Shown: piece by piece, positions 59,215 to 64,000 of the stretch
Numbering within the stretch: position 1 is the stretch's first letter
Layout of the letters: every line of letters begins with the position of its first letter
Assembly: GCF_001045435.1 (NCBI RefSeq)
Contig: NZ_LFNG01000016.1
Location: forward strand, 1-64,000
Origin: Chryseobacterium koreense CCUG 49689
Lineage (GTDB): Bacteria; Bacteroidota; Bacteroidia; Flavobacteriales; Weeksellaceae
DNA: 64,000 bases
Reading direction: 5' to 3'
The notes under the pieces: generated by a model
The model's input: only the letters and a program-made list of their open reading frames with translations
What the model was told of the DNA's origin: nothing
The model's database searches: none
Program-made: the position numbers and the translations under genes

Positions 59215-60711
59215 ATGAAATCAAAAATTTTCCTATCAATATTTTTTAGTCTAACACTAATAGCATCAAAAGCTCAAACCAAAATTTTAACGAAACAGCA
59301 ATTAAAACAAGACATTGAATCTCTTAGAGAAATTCTAAATGAAAATTCATCTTATGTTTATTTGAACGGATATGACTTTAATAAAGATTTTGAAAAATAT
59401 CTGAAAAATCTGAAAGACTCTACCAAACTTGAAGATTTCGGTTCATTTCTTACTGAAACAATTGGTAAAATCGGAGACAGACATTCTTCTGTAAGAGGTT
59501 TTGAGGTGAAAGATTCTCTTTACTTACCTTTCATTTTTGCACCTGAAAACGAAAAGGTTATCATCCTGAAAAGAAATACCGACAAAACTTTGGAGATAGT
59601 AAATCTAAAATTTCCTTACCTCAAAAGCATAGACGGAATATCCACAGATGATTTCCTTCAGAAAATACTTCCTAATGGAATATCTGCACCACAAAAAGCA
59701 TATTTCACAACCGCCGTAAGAGAAATTCGGGACGTTCAAAGAAATTACAAAATGCTCAACAAAGAATTGCCTAAAGAAATCAAATTAACATTTTCAGATG
59801 CATCATTCCAAAATGACACAATAATAAGTGTTTCTCCTGTGGCAAGAATGCAAACTTTTCAACCTTGGGATGAAAAATTTGAAAGTGAATTCAAGCTCAC
59901 TAAAGAAGCAGATTATAATAAACCCGAAATCGTAAACAAACTTTTTAGCATCAAAAACAACATCGCATACATTCAGATTCCTGCAATGGTTGCTAAAGAA
60001 GATGCACCGCTTTTGTTGGAGAAAATCAATTCTTTTATGGAATCTATACGAAATGACAGTAAAGCATTGATAATAGACGTGAGAAGCAACGGAGGTGGGA
60101 CAAGAGATATAACCTATGAATTTGCAAAATATTTTGTTCATCCCGATTCCATATTCGTAGTTAATGCTACCAAGCAAAGAGGTTTGATTCCTTTATCAGA
60201 AGAAAACATAGAAAGTTTACACAGCCGAAATTTATATTCGTTTTCAGAATTGGATAAACAAGAACAAAAAAGTGTAACAAAATTTCTCAAAACCTTCAAA
60301 CCAATGTATGAATTGGACAATAAAAAATACAGCGAATACTATTTTGGTTTATTGAACGGAAAGAAATTAGCCAAACAATCTTTTTACTATAACAAACCTG
60401 TTTACATTTTAGCAAATGAAAAAAGTTTTAGTGCAGCATCTGTTTTTGTAGCAGTTTTCAAAAATATTCCAAATGTGAAAATTGTTGGGGTTACAACAGA
60501 CGGTTCAAGTGGAAACAGTGACCGATTTGAGTTGCCTAATTCCGAAATTCGTCTAAAACTCAGCACAATGGTTTCTTTCCAAAAAGACGGGAAAATTTTG
60601 GACGGATACGGCACTGAACCAGACATCAAAATTGAAAGAGATATTAATCAGATTCTTTGGAAATCTGATACTCAAATTGATAAGCTAAGGAGCATTATTC
60701 TGAAAAACTAA
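59215..60711 (+). CDS. S41-family peptidase, exported (probable cargo)
   Basis: A 498-residue protein with a signal peptide (ending near IASKAQT). The C-terminal part is an S41/C-terminal-processing-peptidase domain: LIIDVRSNGGGTRDITYEFA, YILANEKSFSAASVFVAVF (nucleophile region) and GVTTDGSSGNSDRFELP, GYGTEPDI. The N-terminal 200 residues are helical. It lacks an obvious PDZ domain. It stands between the integrase and the regulatory genes and has its own terminator, so it is probably cargo of the element. Substrate unknown. Confidence 0.82.
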   Translation: MKSKIFLSIFFSLTLIASKAQTKILTKQQLKQDIESLREILNENSSYVYLNGYDFNKDFEKYLKNLKDSTKLEDFGSFLTETIGKIGDRHSSVRGFEVKDSLYLPFIFAPENEKVIILKRNTDKTLEIVNLKFPYLKSIDGISTDDFLQKILPNGISAPQKAYFTTAVREIRDVQRNYKMLNKELPKEIKLTFSDASFQNDTIISVSPVARMQTFQPWDEKFESEFKLTKEADYNKPEIVNKLFSIKNNIAYIQIPAMVAKEDAPLLLEKINSFMESIRNDSKALIIDVRSNGGGTRDITYEFAKYFVHPDSIFVVNATKQRGLIPLSEENIESLHSRNLYSFSELDKQEQKSVTKFLKTFKPMYELDNKKYSEYYFGLLNGKKLAKQSFYYNKPVYILANEKSFSAASVFVAVFKNIPNVKIVGVTTDGSSGNSDRFELPNSEIRLKLSTMVSFQKDGKILDGYGTEPDIKIERDINQILWKSDTQIDKLRSIILKN

Positions 60712-60719
60712 AACACGAT

Positions 60720-60750
60720 AGCCCATTGTTTTTAAGCAGTGGGCTGTTTC
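60720..60750. terminator. Terminator after the S41 peptidase gene
   Basis: AGCCCATTG (60720-60728) pairs with CAGTGGGCT (60737-60745) with one wobble, followed by GTTTCTTT. It lies between convergent genes. Confidence 0.65.
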
Positions 60751-60799
60751 TTTAATTAACCGATACGGTTACAGTTTCAGAGCATTCTTTTTTTAACGG

Positions 60800-61081
60800 C
60801 TAACGTTGATAGTTATCTTCCAATACCTTGATAATATCGCTTTCACGAAAAAGGATTTTTCGTTCGAGCTTGATAAAAGGTAATAGTCCGTCATCTCTGT
60901 ACTGTTGCAACGTCCGTTTGCTGATATGCAACATCTCGCAAACCTGTTCGCCTGACAGATAGATTTCCCCTTTAAAAAGTGGGTGGAAATATTCCCTGAT
61001 ATACAGCAGTTCATTTTTGATGCCTACCACAGCTTCGAGCAAAGCAAGCATATCCTCGTTTGAATTTCCAATCTGTTTCAT
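60800..61081 (-). CDS. Small helix-turn-helix protein (excisionase/regulator-like), 1
   Basis: A 93-residue protein. A helical N-terminal part (MLALLEAVVGIKNELLYIRE) is followed by a winged-helix excisionase/MerR-like DNA-binding unit: YLSGEQVCEMLHISKRTLQQ, then YRDDGLLPFIKLERKILF. Paired genes of this kind accompany integrases in Bacteroidota conjugative elements, where they act as excision factors or regulators. I start at 61081 (MKQIGNSN), which overlaps the stop of the next paralog by four bases; the frame is open upstream, but there it overlaps that gene. Confidence 0.82.
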   Translation of the reverse strand: MKQIGNSNEDMLALLEAVVGIKNELLYIREYFHPLFKGEIYLSGEQVCEMLHISKRTLQQYRDDGLLPFIKLERKILFRESDIIKVLEDNYQR

Positions 61082-61374
61082 TTCTTTTGCTTTTTTAACG
61101 GTCGCTCTCCCTGCATAAATAATTCCACTTCGGATAATCTGAAATATGTTTTCCGATTGATTTGCGTTGCCCCAAGAATGCCCTTTGCCCTGTACGTCTG
61201 CAATGTTCTTTTGCTGATATTGAGCAGTTGGCAGGCTTCCTGCTGGTCGAGCCATTTCGTTGCCTGTTGCAGTGCTTTGTAGGGTGCAGTGATTTCCACT
61301 ATTAAATTAGAAACTTCCTTTACTTCCCTGTGCAATGCCTCTAAAATCTGAATGTCCAAAACCGTTATTTCCAT
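61078..61374 (-). CDS. Small helix-turn-helix protein (excisionase/regulator-like), 2
   Basis: A 98-residue paralog of the downstream gene. The DNA-binding part reads WLDQQEACQLLNISKRTLQT, then YRAKGILGATQINRKTYFRL. The shared ISKRTLQ-YR motif shows that the two arose by duplication. The start is the ATG at 61374 (MEITVLDIQ), 16 residues inside the open frame. A 19-base motif (61440-61458) that recurs before the gene at 61873 lies 65 bases upstream. The two genes overlap by four bases and are one operon. Confidence 0.82.
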   Translation of the reverse strand: MEITVLDIQILEALHREVKEVSNLIVEITAPYKALQQATKWLDQQEACQLLNISKRTLQTYRAKGILGATQINRKTYFRLSEVELFMQGERPLKKQKK

Positions 61375-61439
61375 ATCTGCATCATTTAAACCCCGAAAAT
61401 AAAAGCTATTCACATAGGTCATTGTAATGTTGCATCCAA

Positions 61440-61458
61440 TGGCGGTATTTGGCGTTCA
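61440..61458 (-). promoter_or_regulatory. Shared 19-base upstream motif, copy 1
   Basis: TGGCGGTATTTGGCGTTCA on the plus strand. It matches 61937-61955 at 18 of 19 positions. It lies 65 bases upstream of the minus-strand HTH gene; the other copy lies 63 bases upstream of its gene. Within it and its right flank, GTATTTGGC and GCCGAATAC (61445-61470) form a hairpin with one wobble. It may be an operator or promoter element of the island. Confidence 0.5.
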
Positions 61459-61474
61459 GTTGCCGAATACTCGG

Positions 61475-61873
61475 CTACAATCCCAGCTTTGGTTTCTTGT
61501 TTTTTGGTGGATCCTGTTGCGGTTTGATTGAACTGTCCATTTTTAAAGCAGGCTTTCTGCCCGTCTGTACGGTCTGGCTTTTTTCATCGTTTTTGAAGCC
61601 CAAACGCATATCCGTTTTTGTTGCACCTATGATGCTTTCAGGTTCGGAAGCAGGTTTTGGCGGTTCAGGACGTTTGCCCCCGAACAGCCTTTCCAAATTC
61701 AGCAAGCCTTTTGCTTCCCTATACTGCCGTTTAAAATTGGCTATGAAATTGGAAATCGGGTCGCTGTTCTTATCGACCTGCATAAAAGGTACATCCTTTT
61801 CTTTCCCGGACAGCTTTTTGTTTTTTTCAATTTGCTGCTCCCTGTCTTTTCCTATATTCTTTGGTTGTTCCAT
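61475..61873 (-). CDS. Hypothetical island protein
   Basis: A 132-residue hydrophilic protein that I do not recognise. A charged N-terminal part (NIGKDREQQIEKNKKLSGKE) is followed by ISNFIANFKRQYREAKGLLN and a Pro/Lys-rich C-terminus (KPPASEPES-like and PQQDPPKNKKPK). Such small proteins are usual beside mobilisation genes in Bacteroidota elements. It shares a 19-base upstream motif with the HTH operon and ends 100 bases before it. Confidence 0.65.
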   Translation of the reverse strand: MEQPKNIGKDREQQIEKNKKLSGKEKDVPFMQVDKNSDPISNFIANFKRQYREAKGLLNLERLFGGKRPEPPKPASEPESIIGATKTDMRLGFKNDEKSQTVQTGRKPALKMDSSIKPQQDPPKNKKPKLGL

Positions 61874-61936
61874 AACAGTACATTTTTCGGGAAAAATAGG
61901 ATATTGGTGTAAGCAGTTACAAGTTTTGGAATTGAT

Positions 61937-61955
61937 TGGCAGTATTTGGCGTTCA
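61937..61955 (-). promoter_or_regulatory. Shared 19-base upstream motif, copy 2
   Basis: TGGCAGTATTTGGCGTTCA on the plus strand, 63 bases upstream of the minus-strand gene that starts at 61873. It differs from copy 1 (61440-61458) at one position. Confidence 0.5.
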
Positions 61956-62105
61956 TTGGCAATACAGATGGGCTTTTAATCCTCAAAACACTTTAATTTC
62001 CCTGTGATTATTCCCCTGCACATTCAAGAGTTTTGGACGGATATGGGAAAGCATAACAAAAAATATCCAACGCTTTTCCTACGCCTATTTTCCGTTATCC
62101 TTTCT

Positions 62106-62122
62106 GTGGCTTTGAAAGCCAC
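62106..62122. repeat. Perfect 17-base palindrome
   Basis: GTGGCTTTGAAAGCCAC, 8-base arms around one base. It may be a protein-binding site or part of a transfer origin. Confidence 0.5.
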
Positions 62123-62144
62123 TTCTTTTATAGATGGAACTTAA

Positions 62145-62163
62145 TCCGCTTTTCATAAGCGGA
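62145..62163. repeat. Perfect inverted repeat
   Basis: TCCGCTT (62145-62151), loop TTCAT, AAGCGGA (62157-62163), 23 bases after the 17-base palindrome. No T-run follows. Confidence 0.5.
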
Positions 62164-62554
62164 GTTATTGGGGAAACAGGTTTCCAAAAAACGGATAAAA
62201 AGGCAGCCAAGTTGGAAAGGGCAGCCCACGCACCCGCCAGCCAAAAGCTTACGGCATAATGAAACAGAAAAAGAATACGGAAATGAAGTTCTTTTTTCTG
62301 TTTCACCCTTCGGGACTTATTCCGTTTCCTTTTGGCCTGCCTTGCCCTTTCCGTTTATCTGCTTTCTTTTTTTCCTTTTTCTTTTGGAAAAATATTTTTT
62401 TGAGGGGAGTTCTTCGGCTATCTACAATCGGCAGTGATATAAATACTATACTATTTGTTTCCCTGATGGTTTGTATCGTGACTTCTTTTTCTTGTAGGAT
62501 TTGCGGAGCAAGAAAAAAGAAGCAAAAAGAACACCGCTTTTAAGACTGGATTTT

Positions 62555-62869
62555 TTATATCCAATGGTAAGGTTTATCCTTACGGTTCAGGTAACAGTAC
62601 ATTTCTTCCCTTTTAATTTCGGGGAAAAATTTTAAAGCCTTTTCAATGCCGTAATTAGGCAGGAAGTATATTTCGTCACGGATAGCGGTGACTACTTTTT
62701 CATAACCGTAGAAACGGATGATTTCATCAATTTCCTGCTGACCGCCACGCTCAACGATACGGGCGATAATGGTTTTGTAGGCTTTGTTAAAGTCCATTGC
62801 ATCGATGTCGAAATCCCAAAAAAACACACGGTCAAGATTTGGAACATTTACGTTATCTTTTACTCCCAT
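62555..62869 (-). CDS. DUF6922-like protein, copy 3 (probable antitoxin)
   Basis: A 104-residue protein of a small family seen beside AbiEii-type nucleotidyltransferases in Bacteroidota (DUF6922, by memory). The N-terminal part LDRVFFWDFDIDAMDFNKAY is followed by the conserved RIVERGGQQEIDEIIRFYGY, RDEIYFLPNYGIEKALKFFP and EEMYCYLNRKDKPYHWI. It is nearly identical in its last 70 residues to the copy at 63287 and less to the copy at 62888. It is the last of the toxin-antitoxin row, 18 bases after copy 2. Confidence 0.78.
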   Translation of the reverse strand: MGVKDNVNVPNLDRVFFWDFDIDAMDFNKAYKTIIARIVERGGQQEIDEIIRFYGYEKVVTAIRDEIYFLPNYGIEKALKFFPEIKREEMYCYLNRKDKPYHWI

Positions 62870-62887
62870 TGTTTTAAAATTGCCCGT

Positions 62888-63196
62888 TTATATCCAGTTG
62901 TACGGCTTATCCTTTCGGTTCAGATAACAATACATTTCTTCCTTTTTAAGTTCCGGGAAGAATTTCAGGGCATCTTCAATTGCATAGTTGGGAAGAAAAT
63001 AAATTTCCTCACGGATCGCCTTGATTACTTTGTCATAACCGTAAAAACGAACGACTTCATCAATTTCATCCTGACCGCCACGTTCAACGATACGTGCGAT
63101 TACAGCCAGATAGGCTTTTTGCCAATCCAATCTATCCACATCTGTATCCCAAAAGAATTTGGGATGCAGATTGGGTTTCTGAATGTTGTTTTCCAT
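62888..63196 (-). CDS. DUF6922-like protein, copy 2 (probable antitoxin)
   Basis: A 102-residue paralog. LHPKFFWDTDVDRLDWQKAY, RIVERGGQDEIDEVVRFYGY, REEIYFLPNYAIEDALKFFP and EEMYCYLNRKDKPYNWI follow the family pattern, but it is more diverged than copies 1 and 3 are from each other. It is preceded by a 90-base gap that contains an inverted repeat (GTTGAT at 63237-63242, ATCAAC at 63256-63261), so it may have its own promoter and operator. Confidence 0.78.
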   Translation of the reverse strand: MENNIQKPNLHPKFFWDTDVDRLDWQKAYLAVIARIVERGGQDEIDEVVRFYGYDKVIKAIREEIYFLPNYAIEDALKFFPELKKEEMYCYLNRKDKPYNWI

Positions 63197-63236
63197 CTTT
63201 TTTATACAATATTTTTTCCTAGATATAGAAAAAAAA

Positions 63237-63261
63237 GTTGATCGCTCAACCTATAATCAAC
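63237..63261. promoter_or_regulatory. Inverted repeat upstream of DUF6922-like copy 2
   Basis: GTTGAT (63237-63242) and ATCAAC (63256-63261), 41 bases upstream of the minus-strand start at 63196. It is of operator size, in the only wide gap inside the row of antitoxin-like genes. Confidence 0.3.
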
Positions 63262-63286
63262 CATCGTAATTTTGGATAATCTTAGC

Positions 63287-63595
63287 CTATATCCAATGGT
63301 ACGGTTTATCCTTACGGTTCAGGTAACAGTACATTTCTTCCTTTTTAAGTTCAGGAAAGAATTTTAAAGCCTTGTCAATAGCATAATTAGGCAGGAAGTA
63401 AATTTCGTCACGGATAGCGGTGACTACTTTTTCATAACCGTAGAAACGGATGATTTCATCTATTTCCTGCTGACCGCCACGTTCTAAAATACGTGAGACA
63501 ACCATTTTATAGGCTTCCCATTCTATTTCATCAAATTTAAAATCCCAAAAGAATTTAGGGTGCAGATCAGGTCTGTTTATTATAATTTCCCCCAT
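63287..63595 (-). CDS. DUF6922-like protein, copy 1 (probable antitoxin)
   Basis: A 102-residue paralog. RPDLHPKFFWDFKFDEIEWE at the N-terminus, then RILERGGQQEIDEIIRFYGY and the C-terminal EEMYCYLNRKDKPYHWI. I start at 63595 (MGEIIINRPDL), in line with the other two copies; the frame is open 14 residues further upstream. It comes directly after the AbiEii-like toxin gene (47-base gap). In the family I know, the DUF6922 gene accompanies the toxin and is the likely antitoxin. Confidence 0.78.
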   Translation of the reverse strand: MGEIIINRPDLHPKFFWDFKFDEIEWEAYKMVVSRILERGGQQEIDEIIRFYGYEKVVTAIRDEIYFLPNYAIDKALKFFPELKKEEMYCYLNRKDKPYHWI

Positions 63596-63642
63596 ATCAT
63601 TCCGTTTTTTTAGATATACAAATATACTGATTTTCAATTAAA

Positions 63643-63999
63643 TTACCTTCTGAAACCACGTCTTTTGTTTGTCTTCTGCACCTCTTTTTGTTTTTGTAAT
63701 GTAGCCTGTTCCAAGGGATTTTTCAAGGCTTTTTCAAGAATCGCTTTTATCTCATTAAAGCTTTTTTCTTTACCTTTTAATATACCGACTCCCTTAAAAG
63801 ATTCAATCCTGTCATAGGTTTTTAAACCGATACATGCCCAATAAGGATCTTGTTTATACTTCTGGTGATAACTCTCCAGATAATTTTTTAGCGGAGCATG
63901 CTCAAGTAAAAAAGCCATATCCACAAAATCCTTATATCGTTCACCGCTCTGATGAATGGCATGGAGTTTCATCGCACCGATGTCCTGGTTTGATACCAT
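63643..63999 (-). CDS. AbiEii/AbiGii-like nucleotidyltransferase toxin, C-terminal part
   Basis: Only the last 118 residues lie in the window; the N-terminal nucleotidyltransferase core is beyond the right edge. NQDIGAMKLHAIHQSGERYK, then DFVDMAFLLEHAPLKNYLE, is the recognisable AbiEii/DUF1814-type segment, with the conserved Lys and the Asp of KDFVD. The last 30 residues are very basic. AbiEii toxins modify tRNA or other targets and belong to abortive-infection/type IV toxin-antitoxin systems. No AbiEi gene is in view; three DUF6922-like genes follow instead. Confidence 0.8.
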   Translation of the reverse strand: MVSNQDIGAMKLHAIHQSGERYKDFVDMAFLLEHAPLKNYLESYHQKYKQDPYWACIGLKTYDRIESFKGVGILKGKEKSFNEIKAILEKALKNPLEQATLQKQKEVQKTNKRRGFRR

Positions 64000-64000
64000 T

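Larger units (their letters stand above)
61874..62554. other. Gene-free stretch in the island, with palindromes
   Basis: 681 bases in which I support no gene. It holds copy 2 of the shared 19-base motif (61937-61955) and two perfect palindromes (62106-62122 and 62145-62163). Frames at 62085-62306 and 62168-62543 exist on both strands, but they are low-complexity (Phe/Ser/Lys-rich) and share no recognisable domain. The stretch may be a transfer origin or a regulatory region, or a decayed mobilisation gene. Confidence 0.5.

Noticed and set aside
61449-61979. 176-residue plus-strand frame in the island
   Set aside because: It is antisense to the small island gene at 61475-61873, runs through both regulatory motifs, and is rich in Phe, Ser and Cys.
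1-64000. CRISPR array
   Set aside because: No regularly spaced short repeats with unique spacers were found; the only short tandem repeat is the heptamer at 35132.

Overview
The window is a piece of a Bacteroidota chromosome, most likely a flavobacterium of the Chryseobacterium/Weeksellaceae group. The reasons are the gliding genes gldB-gldC, many lipoproteins with short signal peptides, TonB-dependent uptake, Bacteroidota promoters (TTTG, about 20 bases, TAnnTTTG) and, at the right, a CTnDOT-type integrase. I placed it by reading the sequence only; no database search was run.

Layout. 1-3.6 kb: an AT-rich accessory segment that reads as an integron-like gene-cassette array with no integrase in view. 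Single genes (a lipoprotein, a two-helix membrane protein, a ParD/ParE pair) sit between attC-like sites of two sequence families, and the cassette ends are complementary as integron cassettes require. 3.6-11.6 kb: a PRiA4_ORF3-like protein; a PhoB/PhoR-like pair divergent from a TonB-dependent receptor and a beta-helix lipoprotein, with helically phased repeats between them; then a barnase-like RNase, archaemetzincin-like protease and barstar operon. 11.7-29.1 kb: mainly core genes (nadE, gldB, gldC, cystathionine gamma-synthase/lyase, an RsmI-like methyltransferase, a low-molecular-weight tyrosine phosphatase, dnaA, pepE, rarA, yidD, lgt, nnr, mscL, a lipoprotein alpha-amylase). 29.2-41.5 kb: glycan genes (FkbM methyltransferase, flippase, four glycosyltransferases) mixed with kbl, prmA and an rRNA methyltransferase. 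41.6-50.6 kb: a methyltransferase, a ZIP transporter, and a tripartite RND pump followed by PII-like, YgaP-like and rhodanese-thioredoxin genes. 50.9-57.6 kb: a secreted protein, two identical tRNA-Asp genes, trxA, cysteine desulfurase, and a four-gene operon that matches the polyprenyl-phosphoryl ribose-to-arabinose pathway (UbiA, DprE1, DprE2, HAD phosphatase).

57.6-64.0 kb is the start of a genomic island: a tyrosine recombinase of the Bacteroides conjugative-transposon type, an S41 peptidase as probable cargo, two small helix-turn-helix proteins, an unrecognised small protein, and the C-terminal end of an AbiEii-like nucleotidyltransferase toxin followed by three tandem paralogous small genes (DUF6922-like, probable antitoxins). 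The island runs past the right edge.

The most unusual items are the cassette array, the AbiEii end with three antitoxin-like copies, the metalloprotease gene between barnase and barstar, the phased operator beside the PhoB-like regulator, a 19-base motif shared at equal distance upstream of two island genes, the complete-looking DPA-type pathway, and a heptanucleotide repeat inside a glycosyltransferase gene.
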